From JACVRX01 sp963831385 (GTDB lineage Bacteria > Actinomycetota > Actinomycetes > Jiangellales > Jiangellaceae): a stretch of 64,000 nt of DNA. A model generated the notes under the pieces. The model was not told the origin of the DNA and made no database searches. It saw only the letters and a list, made by a program, of their open reading frames with translations. Shown in pieces: positions 52,397 through 61,508 of this stretch; position 1 is the first letter of the stretch; every line of letters begins with the position of its first letter. Where the stretch lies: contig CAWHPW010000010.1 of NCBI GenBank assembly GCA_963831385.1, forward strand, positions 134,457 to 198,456, in the 5' to 3' direction. Both the position numbers and the translations under genes were made by a program.

Positions 52397-52528
52397 GTGT
52401 CCGCCAGGACAGCTCGCTGACCTGGACAGTTGTGCGCCAGGGCCCTGACAAATCGGTTCCTGGACAACTGCGCCGCTACTCTGGGACGCAGCCCTCGCCC
52501 GCACACCCGCCAAGGATCATCGACCGCT

Positions 52529-54115
52529 GTGTTCGCCACGCTTTCTGACCGTTTGGCTGCGACGTTCAAGACGCTTCGCGGTAAAGGGCGGCTGTCCGAA
52601 GCCGATATCGACGCGACCGCCCGCGAAATCCGGGTCGCGCTGCTCGAGGCGGATGTCGCGCTGCCGGTCGTCAAGGACTTCATCGCCGCGATCAAGGAAC
52701 GCGCCCGGGGCGCGGAGGTCTCTGCTGCGCTCAACCCGGCCCAGCAGGTCATCAAGATCGTCAACGACGAGTTGGTGCGTATCCTCGGCGGCGAGACCCG
52801 CCGGCTGCGGTTCGCCAAGCAGCCCCCGACCGTGATCATGCTGGCCGGATTGCAGGGCTCCGGCAAGACCACGCTGGCCGGCAAGCTGGGGCTCTGGCTG
52901 AAGAATTCTGGTCACCAGCCCCTGCTTGTTGCCGCCGACCTGCAGCGGCCAAACGCGGTGACCCAGCTGCAAGTTGTCGGCGGGCAGGCTGGCGTCGCCG
53001 TGTGGGCGCCGGAGCCCGGCAACGGGGTCGGTGACCCGGTGGCCGTCGCGCGGTCTGGTGTCGAGCAGGCGCGGCAGAAGCTGTACGACGTCGTGGTCGT
53101 CGACACGGCCGGACGGCTCGGCATCGATGCAGAGATGATGGCTCAGGCCAGGGACATTCGCGATGCGGTTCGTCCCGACGAGACGTTGTTCGTCGTCGAC
53201 GCGATGGTCGGCCAGGACGCCGTCACGACCGCTCGGGCGTTCCTCGACGGTGTCGGCTTCGACGGCGTGGTGCTCACCAAGCTCGACGGTGACGCGCGTG
53301 GCGGCGCGGCACTGTCGGTGGCGTCGGTGACCGGTCGCCCGGTGATGTTCGCCTCCGCCGGAGAGAAGCTTGCGGACTTCGACGTCTTCCATCCCGAGCG
53401 CATGGCATCCCGGATTCTCGACCTGGGCGACGTCCTGACCCTGATCGAGCAAGCCGAGAAGGTGTTCGACGCCTCGCAGGCCGAGGACATGGCCCGAAAG
53501 CTGCAGACGGGCACCGGCTTCACCCTCGAGGACTTCCTCGGGCAGCTCCAGGCCATCAGGCGGATGGGTCCGATCAGGAATCTGATCGGGATGCTTCCGG
53601 GCGCTGGCCAGATGCGCGACGCACTCGACCAACTCGACGACCGGGACGTCGACCGGATCCAGGCGATCATCCGGTCGATGACTCCGGCAGAACGAGAGAA
53701 CCCCAAGATCATCAACGGTTCACGGCGTTCCCGGATCGCTCGCGGCTCAGGGACCCAGGTCAGCGAGGTCAACCAGCTCGTCGAGCGGTTCTTCGTCGCC
53801 AGGGACATGATGAGCCAGGCCGCCAAGGGTGGTGGGTTCCCCGGTATGCCGGGTCTGCCTGGCATGCCGGGTGCTGTGGGCAAGAAGAGCAAGGGCAAGC
53901 AGGCGAGGAAGGGCAAGCAGCGCGGCGGCGGCCGGTCAGGCAACCCGGCCAAGCGAGCGGCCGAACTCGCCGCCGCAGAAGCCGCCGCCGCTGACCGACA
54001 CGTGATGCCGACCCCGGGCGAGATCCCCGCTGCCTTCGGCGGCGGAGGCGCTGAGTTCGACCCGGCTACCGTGCAGCTCCCCGACGATGTCACCGAGTAC
54101 CTGAAGCGGCGCTGA
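52529..54115 (+). CDS. ffh: Signal recognition particle protein Ffh
   Basis: A 528-residue SRP54 GTPase that binds 4.5S RNA and signal peptides. The NG domain has LAGLQGSGKTTLAGKL (G1), AADLQRPNAVTQL, DTAGRLG (G3) and TKLDGDARGGAAL (G4). The M domain has FTLEDFLGQLQAIRRMGP, IINGSRRSRIARGSG (RNA-binding) and a Met/Gly-rich stretch GFPGMPGLPGMPG. A basic tail is typical of actinobacteria. GTG 52529 opens the N domain. The 4.5S RNA gene is not visible in the window. Confidence 0.95.
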   Translation: MFATLSDRLAATFKTLRGKGRLSEADIDATAREIRVALLEADVALPVVKDFIAAIKERARGAEVSAALNPAQQVIKIVNDELVRILGGETRRLRFAKQPPTVIMLAGLQGSGKTTLAGKLGLWLKNSGHQPLLVAADLQRPNAVTQLQVVGGQAGVAVWAPEPGNGVGDPVAVARSGVEQARQKLYDVVVVDTAGRLGIDAEMMAQARDIRDAVRPDETLFVVDAMVGQDAVTTARAFLDGVGFDGVVLTKLDGDARGGAALSVASVTGRPVMFASAGEKLADFDVFHPERMASRILDLGDVLTLIEQAEKVFDASQAEDMARKLQTGTGFTLEDFLGQLQAIRRMGPIRNLIGMLPGAGQMRDALDQLDDRDVDRIQAIIRSMTPAERENPKIINGSRRSRIARGSGTQVSEVNQLVERFFVARDMMSQAAKGGGFPGMPGLPGMPGAVGKKSKGKQARKGKQRGGGRSGNPAKRAAELAAAEAAAADRHVMPTPGEIPAAFGGGGAEFDPATVQLPDDVTEYLKRR

Positions 54116-54118
54116 CCG

Positions 54119-55201
54119 GTGGTCGTCGAACCCCTGCACGTCCGGGGGGTCGTCCTGCCAGAGCGGGAGCATCGCGATCTCTGGATACGAGAGGGCCGCG
54201 TCACCTTCGAGCCCGTACCGGGCGCGGAAACCGTCGCCGCGGGTTGGGTATTGCCCGGTCTGGTCGACCTGCACTGCCATGTCGGACTGGACTCGCGTGG
54301 GGCTGTGCCGCGCGAGGACGCCGAGCGGCAGGCCGTCGCGGACCGCGATGCGGGTGTGTTGCTGATCCGCGATGCGGGGTCTGCGGGCGACACGAGATGG
54401 GTCGACGACCGGCCAGATCTGCCCAGGATCATCCGGGCGGGGCGGCACATCGCCCGGACCGGTCGCTATCTGCGCAACTACGGGTGGGAGATCGAGCCTG
54501 ACCAGCTCGTCAGCTATGTCGAGGCTGAGGCGAAGCGTGGCGACGGCTGGGTCAAGCTGGTCGGGGACTGGATCGACCGCGAGCGGGGGGACCTCGCCCC
54601 GTGCTGGCCGCGTGCAGCGTTGGAGTCCGCCATCGCCCGCGCCCACGAGCTCGGGGCTCGGGTGACGGCGCATGTCTTCGGTGAGGACGCGCTCCCCGAC
54701 CTGCTGGGCGCAGGCATTGACGGCATCGAGCACGGCACCGGATTGTCGCCAGATCTCATTGCGTTGATGGCCGAGCACGGTGTTTCGATGGTGCCGACTC
54801 TGGTCAACATCGACAACTTCCCGATGTACGCCGACCAAGGTGAGGCCAGGTTCCCGACGTACGCGGCCCACATGCGGGGGCTACACGAACGTCGATACCG
54901 GACGGTCAGCACGGCGTACGAAGCCGGCGTGCGCATTTATGCCGGCACCGACGCCGGCGGCGTGTTGCCGCATGGACTGGTCGCACGGGAGGTGCTCGAG
55001 TTGGTGCACGCCGGCATTCCGGCTATCGACGCCGTCGCGGCCGCCTCCTGGCGCGCCCGGGCCTACCTTCTTGGTGATTCGGGCACCCTGGTCGAGGGGG
55101 CACCCGCGGATCTGGCCGTCTTTGCCGTCGATCCAACGACGGACCCCGCGACACTGCTCGCTCCGGAGCGGATCATCCTGCGAGGGACAGTCGTCGGTTG
55201 A
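54119..55201 (+). CDS. Amidohydrolase-family protein
   Basis: A 360-residue amidohydrolase-fold protein of the imidazolonepropionase-like group. Metal ligands are suggested by LVDLHCHVGL (HxH), GWVKLVGDW (possible carbamylated Lys), VTAHVFGED (His), GIEHGTG (His) and YAGTDAGG (Asp). The substrate is unknown. Translation starts at a GTG three bases after the ffh stop. A gene of this type after ffh is, from memory, frequent in actinobacteria. Confidence 0.8.
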   Translation: MVVEPLHVRGVVLPEREHRDLWIREGRVTFEPVPGAETVAAGWVLPGLVDLHCHVGLDSRGAVPREDAERQAVADRDAGVLLIRDAGSAGDTRWVDDRPDLPRIIRAGRHIARTGRYLRNYGWEIEPDQLVSYVEAEAKRGDGWVKLVGDWIDRERGDLAPCWPRAALESAIARAHELGARVTAHVFGEDALPDLLGAGIDGIEHGTGLSPDLIALMAEHGVSMVPTLVNIDNFPMYADQGEARFPTYAAHMRGLHERRYRTVSTAYEAGVRIYAGTDAGGVLPHGLVAREVLELVHAGIPAIDAVAAASWRARAYLLGDSGTLVEGAPADLAVFAVDPTTDPATLLAPERIILRGTVVG

Positions 55202-55215
55202 CCGCCGCCCGCCGG

Positions 55216-55245
55216 TTGGGGGCGCTGGGGCTGGTCTGGCACAAT
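55216..55245 (+). promoter_or_regulatory. Candidate promoter for the rpsP operon
   Basis: TTGGGG (55216-55221), an 18-base spacer and CACAAT (55240-55245) lie about 130 bases upstream of rpsP. The position fits a separate promoter for the ribosomal/maturation operon. Pattern-based only. Confidence 0.4.
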
Positions 55246-55377
55246 GGCGCACTGAACCGGCGACCGCGCGGACCCTCTCACCCGTAGCCGTCGAGTCCAA
55301 CCGAGACGCCGAGGCCGGTGCCCCACCCGATCCGCGGCGGATCACCCGCATCCCGAGAATCAGGAGACTCCACGCCA

Positions 55378-55881
55378 GTGGCTGTCAAGATCAAGCTGAA
55401 GCGGATGGGAAAGATCCGTAACCCCCAATACCGCATCATCGTCGCCGACGCGCGAACGAAGCGCGACGGTCGGGCGATCGAGCAGATCGGCAAGTACCAC
55501 CCGAAGGAAGATCCGAGTCTGATCGACATCGACTCTTCGCGGGCGCAGTACTGGCTCGGCGTCGGTGCCCAGCCCACGGATCCCGTTCTCGCGTTGCTCA
55601 AGGTGACCGGCGACTGGCAGAAGTTCAAAGGCCTGCCCGGCGCCGAGGGAACGCTGAAGGTCAAGGAAGCCGCTGCTGACAAGCGAGCCCGCTTCGACGC
55701 AGCACTCGCCCAAGCGCACGGCGAGACCCGCCCCGAGGCGACCACGACACCGAAGAAGCGGGCCAAGAAGGCCGCGGCCGCGAAGCCGGACGCAACTGGC
55801 GCCGATTCCACGGGCGAACCAGCTCCGGAGCCGCAACCTGCAGTCGACGACAAGACCGCCGAGTCCGGAGCCGAGGTCTGA
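55378..55881 (+). CDS. rpsP: 30S ribosomal protein S16
   Basis: An S16 of 167 residues: the conserved core (AVKIKLKRMGKIRNPQYRII; GRAIEQIGKYHPKEDPS) covers about 85 residues, followed by a linker and an Ala/Pro/Glu/Lys-rich tail, longer than the E. coli protein but usual in actinobacteria. AGGAG lies 11 bases ahead of the GTG start, which decides it over the in-frame ATG at 55318. Starts the rpsP-khpA-rimM-trmD operon. Confidence 0.95.
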   Translation: MAVKIKLKRMGKIRNPQYRIIVADARTKRDGRAIEQIGKYHPKEDPSLIDIDSSRAQYWLGVGAQPTDPVLALLKVTGDWQKFKGLPGAEGTLKVKEAAADKRARFDAALAQAHGETRPEATTTPKKRAKKAAAAKPDATGADSTGEPAPEPQPAVDDKTAESGAEV

Positions 55882-55886
55882 GGATC

Positions 55887-56123
55887 TTGCTCGCCGAGGC
55901 GCTGGAGCATCTTGTTCGGGGAATCGTCGAACACCCCGACGACGTGCACGTCCGCGCGCGCGAGCAGCGCCGCGGCCGGCTGCTCGAGGTTCGGGTGCAC
56001 CCGGACGACCTGGGCAAGGTCATCGGGCGCAGCGGGCGGACGGCCACGGCCTTTCGTACCGTGCTCGGTGCACTCGCCGGCTCCGGCGTGCGCATCGACT
56101 TCGTCGACGTCGACGGCCGCTAG
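55887..56123 (+). CDS. khpA: KH-domain RNA-binding protein KhpA
   Basis: A 78-residue single KH domain with the GxxG loop in GKVIGRSGRTATAFRTV. KhpA proteins bind RNA and act with KhpB in cell-elongation and ribosome-related control. TTG 55887 is the likely start, six bases after rpsP. The gene between rpsP and rimM is conserved across Gram-positives. Confidence 0.92.
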   Translation: MLAEALEHLVRGIVEHPDDVHVRAREQRRGRLLEVRVHPDDLGKVIGRSGRTATAFRTVLGALAGSGVRIDFVDVDGR

Positions 56124-56156
56124 AGCCGCGCACGTCGACCGGCAGCGGAGGATTCC

Positions 56157-56687
56157 GTGCTCGTGACGGTGGGAAGGATCGGCCGCCCGCACGGAATCGC
56201 CGGTGAGGTCAGCGTCGAGGTGCGCACGGATGCTGCGGACCTTCGCTTTGCCGCGGGTGCGCGTTTGACGACCGAGCCACAGCGCGCCGGTCCGCTCATC
56301 GTCCAGCAAACCCGCTGGCACGGGAGCCGACTGCTGGTGCGTTTCGACGGGGTGGCCGATCGGACCGGCGCCGAGGCGCTGCGCGGTGTTCGGCTGCTCA
56401 GCGACGTGAGCGTCGACGAGCGCCCTGCCGACCCGGACGAGTTCTTCGACCATCAGCTGGTCGGGCTGCGTGCGGTCACCACGACCGACGAGGGCGTCGG
56501 CACGGTCTCCGACGTGCTCCATCTCCCCGAGCAGGACCTGTTAGTGATAGCGCGAGACGGCGCCGAGGTGCTCGTGCCGTTCGTGGCGGAGATCGTGCCC
56601 GAGGTCGACCTGCCGGGCGGACGGGTCGTCATCGATCCGCCGCACGGCCTGCTCGACCCCGCCGACGCTGACGAGGCAACGCCGTGA
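56157..56687 (+). CDS. rimM: Ribosome maturation factor RimM
   Basis: A 176-residue RimM that binds S19 and helps 30S head assembly. The start has VGRIGRPHGIAGEVSVEV; the second (PRC-barrel) domain includes DHQLVGLRAVTT and LVPFVAEIVPEVDLPGGRVV. GGAGG lies just before GTG 56157. The stop overlaps trmD (GTGA). Confidence 0.95.
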   Translation: MLVTVGRIGRPHGIAGEVSVEVRTDAADLRFAAGARLTTEPQRAGPLIVQQTRWHGSRLLVRFDGVADRTGAEALRGVRLLSDVSVDERPADPDEFFDHQLVGLRAVTTTDEGVGTVSDVLHLPEQDLLVIARDGAEVLVPFVAEIVPEVDLPGGRVVIDPPHGLLDPADADEATP

Positions 56688-57454
56688 GGGTTGACGTCAT
56701 CACGATCTTCCCGGACTACCTGTCGCCCCTCGCACTGTCCCTCTTGGGCAAGGCTCGCGAGTCCGGCGTCATCGAGGTGCGGGTACATGACCTGCGCGAC
56801 TGGACCGTTGACCGTCATCGCAGCGTCGACGACACTCCATACGGCGGTGGTGCCGGCATGGTCATGCGCCCGGACGTGTGGGGTGCCGCCCTGGACGAGC
56901 TGGTGCCGATCGATGCCACTCCGCCACCTCGGGTCATCCTGCCCACCCCGTCCGGACGCCGGTTCGACCAGGCGCTGGCCGAGGAGTTCGCCGCCGAGCC
57001 CTGGCTGGTCTTCGCGTGTGGCCGATATGAAGGAATCGATGCGCGGTTCGTTCAGGATGCGGCGACCCGGATGCCCGTCGACGAGGTGTCCCTCGGGGAC
57101 TACGTACTCAGCGGTGGTGAGGCAGCAGTCCTCGTCGTCCTCGAGGCCATCGCCAGGCTGCTTCCCGGCGTCGTCGGCAATCCGGAGTCGATCGTCGAGG
57201 AGTCACACGGAGCCGATGGGCTGCTCGAGTATCCCCTCTTCACCAAGCCGCCGTCCTGGCGCGGGCTCGACGTGCCGGAGGTCCTGCTGTCCGGCCACCA
57301 TGCCAACATCGTCCGCTGGCGCCGAGACCAGGCGCTGCGCCGAACCGCGGTCGTACGCCCCGACTTGCTCGATCGCCTCGACCCGTCGACCCTCGACGCC
57401 CACGATCGCGCTGTTCTCGACGAGTTTGGCTGGACGCCGCCCTACGAAGCGTGA
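56684..57454 (+). CDS. trmD: tRNA (guanine(37)-N(1))-methyltransferase
   Basis: A 256-residue TrmD (SPOUT fold) that methylates G37 of tRNAs and prevents frameshifting. Motifs are VDVITIFPDYLSPL at the start, DDTPYGGGAGMVM, ACGRYEGID and the knot region SLGDYVLSGGEAAVLVVLEA. Coupled to rimM. It is followed by a 456-base region with no gene but two long inverted-repeat elements. Confidence 0.96.
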   Translation: MRVDVITIFPDYLSPLALSLLGKARESGVIEVRVHDLRDWTVDRHRSVDDTPYGGGAGMVMRPDVWGAALDELVPIDATPPPRVILPTPSGRRFDQALAEEFAAEPWLVFACGRYEGIDARFVQDAATRMPVDEVSLGDYVLSGGEAAVLVVLEAIARLLPGVVGNPESIVEESHGADGLLEYPLFTKPPSWRGLDVPEVLLSGHHANIVRWRRDQALRRTAVVRPDLLDRLDPSTLDAHDRAVLDEFGWTPPYEA

Positions 57455-57472
57455 CCGTGGTTGCTGCCTCGT

Positions 57473-57597
57473 AGCGGCGGAATGGGACGAGAGGTTCCCG
57501 GAGGCCAGTCGACACTCTTGGTGCCCATCTCGCCGCTTTGCTTGTCCCCGAGCTTCGTTCTCTAGCCTCCTGGAACCTCTCGTCCCACCCCGCCGCT
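57473..57597 (-). repeat. Long-stem element A (shares loop with element B)
   Basis: A near-perfect inverted repeat. Arms 57473-57480/57590-57597 (8 bp), 57483-57498/57572-57587 (16 bp) and 57500-57505/57565-57570 (6 bp) are separated by a 2x2 and a 1x1 mismatch and enclose a 59-base loop. Read on the minus strand, the start of the loop reads GAGGCTAGAGAACGAAG then CGGGGACAAGC and matches element B. It lies just after trmD and could end transcription, but the conserved loop is not explained by that. Confidence 0.85.
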
Positions 57598-57772
57598 GAA
57601 AGTCACCCTGGTCTGTGGTCGGTCGGCGCAAACCACGGTCGAAGCGGCGTCCGACATCGGTGTGTCCCTTCCCCTTCACGTCTCGAATATCCGAGCGGCA
57701 GTGCGAGTGGGCCAAAGGCTGACCATGTCGAAGTGAGGGGAGCTTCCGGCGCGAACGGTGACCAGAACAGGA
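57598..57772. other. Spacer between the two long-stem elements
   Basis: No gene or further clear structure is seen in these 175 bases. Confidence 0.6.
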
Positions 57773-57887
57773 GGGGGTGAGGGGAACGGTTCTCAGAGGC
57801 TAAAGGACGAAGTCCGGGGACGAGCGGACCCGCAACGTTGGCGTGGAGAGCATGGATCGGCCTCGGAGAACCGTTCCCCTCACCCCC
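57773..57887 (+). repeat. Long-stem element B (shares loop with element A)
   Basis: A perfect 22-bp inverted repeat (57773-57794 with 57866-57887), one mismatch, then 5 bp more (57796-57800 with 57860-57864), enclosing a 59-base loop. The loop start reads GAGGCTAAAGGACGAAG then CGGGGACGAGC; over 30 bases from the last stem pairs it differs from element A only by five transitions. The outer stem sequences of A and B are unrelated, yet each is fully paired. It ends 23 bases before the LuxR-gene stop. Confidence 0.85.
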
Positions 57888-57910
57888 GACAAGAGGGCGA
57901 CCACAAGCGA

Positions 57911-60891
57911 TTACGAGGCAGCGTCGCCGAGCAGGCCGCGGCGGTGAGCGACCGTCACCGCCTCGGTTCGGCCGGACGCGCCAAGCTTCGCCAGGATGTT
58001 CGAGACGTGCACACTTGCCGTCTTCTCGGCGATGTAGAGCTGCTGCCCGATCTGCCGGTTGGTCAGGCCCTCGGCCAGAAGAGCGAGTACCTCCCGCTCG
58101 CGGGCGGTGAGTCCACCGTCGGTCGACGTGGGCGTAGCGATGCCGATGTCCAGCCGGCCGCGGCGCGCGAGTGCTGCGATGGCTTGCTGGAGAGGGCGGG
58201 CGCCGAGGTCTACAGCGATGTCGTGGGCCACCCGAGCCTCGGTGGCAGCCGCGTCGCGCTGATCGGCGGAGAGCAGTGCTTCAGCTAGCCGCCAGCGGGA
58301 ACGCGCCTGCTCGTAGCGGTGGCCATAGCCGAACTCCTCGGTAGTGCGCTGCCAGAGGTCGACGTCGGAGGCACCGGCGACGCGCGAGTACTCGGCCTCG
58401 GCCCGCAGCAGCCAGGCGCGACCTTCCGGGCCGAGCACGCCCCCGCGCGGACTGCCTTCGCGGGCGACGTCCCGGGCATGTGCGAGCAGCCGCTCCCCGG
58501 CGTCCAACGCAGTGGTGAGTTCCGTTTCGTCGTGAACCAGCCGAGCATGCTCGGCCAGGTCGCCCGCGGCGGCCAGCCCGAGGGCGGTGAGCCAGATCGC
58601 GCCGAGGAACAGTGGCCAACTGTGCTCGACGTAGGTCAGCGTCCGCTCGGCCATCTCCAGGGCGGCCAGCGGCTCCTCCCGCCACCGCAGCAAATCGGCA
58701 CCGCAACCGCCGGAGATCATGGCGATCGTCGGGTCTCGGTACCACTCGTTCTCCATCGCCTGAACCATCGCGAGCGCGGACGGATCTCCGCGGGCCACCG
58801 TCACGTGCAACGACACTGTGGACAGCCGAGCGATCATTCCGTCCGGCGGCCGCCTGCCGGCATGCCTGGTTGCGGCAATGCTGCCGGTCCAGTCGCCAAT
58901 CACGAATCGGGCGACGACCTGAAGTGACTGCAACTCGACACCATAGGGACTCCACGACAGGCCGGTGGCGACACTGCGCTCGACCGCCGCGTCCAACAGC
59001 CGTAGCGCTCCTTCGATGTCGCCGGAGTCGTACCGTTCCGCGGCCAAGTTGTACGAGACACGCATCTCGGTCGGCAGGTCGCCGGCCTCTTGGGCCAGGT
59101 CGCGAGCGCGGACGAGTAGTTCGGGGGGAGTGCCGTCCACGCCCTCACCGGTGTCCATCGTGGCGAGCGTGACGAGCGCGTCGGCCTCGGCGCCGGCGCT
59201 GCCGATCTCGACCGCCTCGGCGAGGGCTCGTTCGGCGTACTCCCGTGCTTCGGTCTCGCGATTCAGGCTCGACAGTGCCCTCGCCGCGGTGGCCGATGCC
59301 CATGCCGATGGAGCCGTCGGCTTGTCACCCGCCTCGGCGGCGAAGGCAAGGGCCGCCAAGGCAGCGTCGAGCGCTTGTTCTGGCCGGTCGTCGCTGAGCA
59401 GGTGCAGAGCGCGCTTGTGTGCGACGGCCGCGGCGCGCTGTGGGTCGGCGACGGCGTCGAGCCGGGATGCGGCGGATTCGGCCAGTGCGGCAGCCCTGGC
59501 GTTTTCCCCGCGCGGCTGGCCATCGCCGCGGCGCGGAGGCCGATTCGAACCACGTCGGCGCTGGCCCGCTCCTCGGCGTCCTCGACGGCATCCCACAGTT
59601 GGAGCACCTGCTCCAGATGCCGCCATGCCTCGGCCGGTGCCCGAAGCGACTCGGCCTCGGCGGCGGCCCGCACCGAGGCCGTCAAGGCGCCGGGCACGTC
59701 ATGGCTCTGTAGCCGGTGATGAGCAAGCTCGGCGGCGGAACCCAGCGGCTCGCGGCCGTCGATCGACTCATCGATGAGCTGGGCGAAGGTGGCGTGCAGG
59801 CGAACTCGCTCGCCTGGCAACAGGTCCCCGTACACCGCCTCGGCCAGCAACGCGTGGCGGAACGCGTAGCGCTCGCCCTCCTCGGCGACCAGCACCTGGT
59901 GGGTGATCGCCTCACGTTGGGCCGCCTCCAGCTCGGAGCTGTCCAGTTCGCTGGCGCGGGCGAGCAATTCGTGCCCGACCCGGCGGCCTCCGACCGAGGC
60001 CACCCGAACCACCTGCTGGGACGTCGGCGACAACTGCTCGAGGCGGGTCAGCAGGACGTCGGCAAGCGGGGCCGGAAGCAACGGATTGTCATTGGAGGCG
60101 CTACCGGCATGGAGGAGCTCTTGGGCGTAATAGGCGTTGCCCTCGGACCGGTCGAGAATCCGCCGCACGGTCACGTCATCGACCGGTGACCCGCGCAGCG
60201 CCGCCAGGTATCGGCTCATCTCCGCCACGTCGAAGGGAACGACATCGAGACGCTCGACGACGGGCAGCCGAGTGAGCTGGGCGACCAGCGGGCGAAGCGG
60301 GTGCCGGCGGTGCAAGTCGTCGGTGCGGTAGCTGCCGACGATGAGCAGGCGCTCCTCCCGCAGACGCCCGACCAGGAACGCGAACAGGTCGCGCGTGGAC
60401 TGGTCGGCCCAGTGCAGATCCTCGATGACGATCAGGGCCGGCCCGACGCCGTCGAGGCCTGACTTGGCGAGCATGCTCGCGACGCCGTCGAAGAGCTGCA
60501 GCTGGCTGAGCTCGCCACCGGGTGTGGGCACCGCGCCGAGCCCTAGGCCCAGCACAGGGCCAGGTCCGGCATCGGGCTGATCGGCGGGTCGGCCGTCGCT
60601 GGCCGTGCTGCCGGCGGTGAGCGGGCGCAGCGCCTCGGTGAATGGGAGGTACGGCAACCCGACGCCGCCGACGTCGAGGCAGTGGCCGACCAGGACAGTG
60701 GCGCCACCGGCGGCAGCTCGGAATGTCAACTCGCCCAGTAGCCGGGTCTTGCCCACGCCGGCATCTCCGGCGACGAGCACCGCTCCTGGCTGCCCGCGGC
60801 CGGCCCGGTCGAGCGCCTCGGTGAGCGAGTGCACCTCGCGCTCCCGCCCGACGAGCGGGGTCTCGAAGTCGACTCGGGCCACGCCGTTCAT
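57911..60891 (-). pseudogene. Large LuxR-family (LAL-type) ATPase regulator, frame broken near 59506
   Basis: The N-terminal part (ATG 60891) holds a signal-transduction ATPase domain: TPLVGREREVHSLTEAL, AVLVAGDAGVGKTRLL (Walker A), ALIVIEDLHWADQSTRD (Walker B) and the YRTDD sensor. A long helical-repeat middle region follows. At 59506-59509 (CCCC on the plus strand) the frame shifts by one base; the other frame then runs through ARAAALAESAASRLDAV to the C-terminal LuxR helix-turn-helix (LTAREREVLALLAEGLTNRQ; IAEKTASVHVSNIL). One extra G in the run restores about 993 residues, normal for LAL regulators. Targets are unknown. Confidence 0.85.
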
Positions 60892-60897
60892 GGTGCC

Positions 60898-60929
60898 ACG
60901 CAGGGCCGACACTCTGGTCGGCCCTGCGT
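60898..60929 (-). promoter_or_regulatory. Perfect 13-bp hairpin over the LuxR ribosome-binding region
   Basis: ACGCAGGGCCGAC (60898-60910) pairs with 60917-60929 across a 6-base loop. In the minus-strand transcript it starts 15 bases after the stop of the 51-residue gene and ends six bases before the LuxR ATG. It may end the short transcript (attenuator) or hide the LuxR ribosome site. Confidence 0.6.
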
Positions 60930-60944
60930 GGGTGGATGGATCGA

Positions 60945-61100
60945 TTACGCGGCGCGTGCGGTCAGCCTCGGCCTCGGCAGGCGACGGGTCCGGGCCTTCT
61001 GCCCGTGACGCGGCGCTTGGGCACGCCGGAAGTCCGCGGTGATCCGCTCGCGACGGTACTCGATCTCGGCGTCGATGGCGGGTGCGACGATGCTGGTCAT
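60945..61100 (-). CDS. Small basic protein upstream of the LuxR regulator
   Basis: A 51-residue protein, MTSIVAPAIDAEIEYRRERI at the start and ending in an Arg-rich tail (RTRRLPRPRLTARAA). AGGAG lies ten bases before ATG 61100. It is on the same strand as the LuxR gene, separated by the hairpin at 60898-60929. I recall similar short Arg-rich proteins with an EIEYRRERI-like segment in actinobacteria, but no function is known. It could instead act as a leader peptide. Confidence 0.6.
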   Translation of the reverse strand: MTSIVAPAIDAEIEYRRERITADFRRAQAPRHGQKARTRRLPRPRLTARAA

Positions 61101-61315
61101 GGCGACTTCTCCTCTTCGTTGGTAGTTCGAGAATCCGTCTGAGGTGGCTGCGCCGGCATCGGGCGGTCACGCACCATCGGCTCCAAGACCCCTTAGAGCG
61201 GGGCCGCGGGCGACAGCGGCAGCTAAGGCCGCGGCATGAGGTACCCGCGCGGACGACTAAGGCTGTGGGAGTTGCGTGAGGGATGCCGGCTCGGGTGTGG
61301 CTCGCGACCGAGGGA

Positions 61316-61400
61316 GTTGGGGCGGGGATGCCGGCTCGGGCGTGGCGGGCGTAGCGGCGCCGAAGGCGCCGCGGGGCGAAGCCGGCATCCCCGCCCCAAC
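61316..61400. repeat. Perfect 21-bp inverted repeat with nested hairpin upstream of rplS
   Basis: The arm 61316-61336 (TTGGGGCGGGGATGCCGGCT from 61317) is perfectly repeated in inverted orientation at 61380-61400. Inside, GCGGCGCC (61354-61361) pairs with 61365-61372 across GAA. The start of the left arm is also partly repeated directly at about 61280-61301 (GATGCCGGCTCGGG). It lies between divergent genes, so a plain terminator role is not expected. Confidence 0.8.
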
Positions 61401-61508
61401 GACCGGCGCCTCGCCCATCCCTAACGACGGGACGCAACCGCCGTTTCGTGCGAAACCGCAGGCTGTGGCACACTTGACCGCTGTTGCCCGGCGCGCTGCT
61501 CGTGCCCC

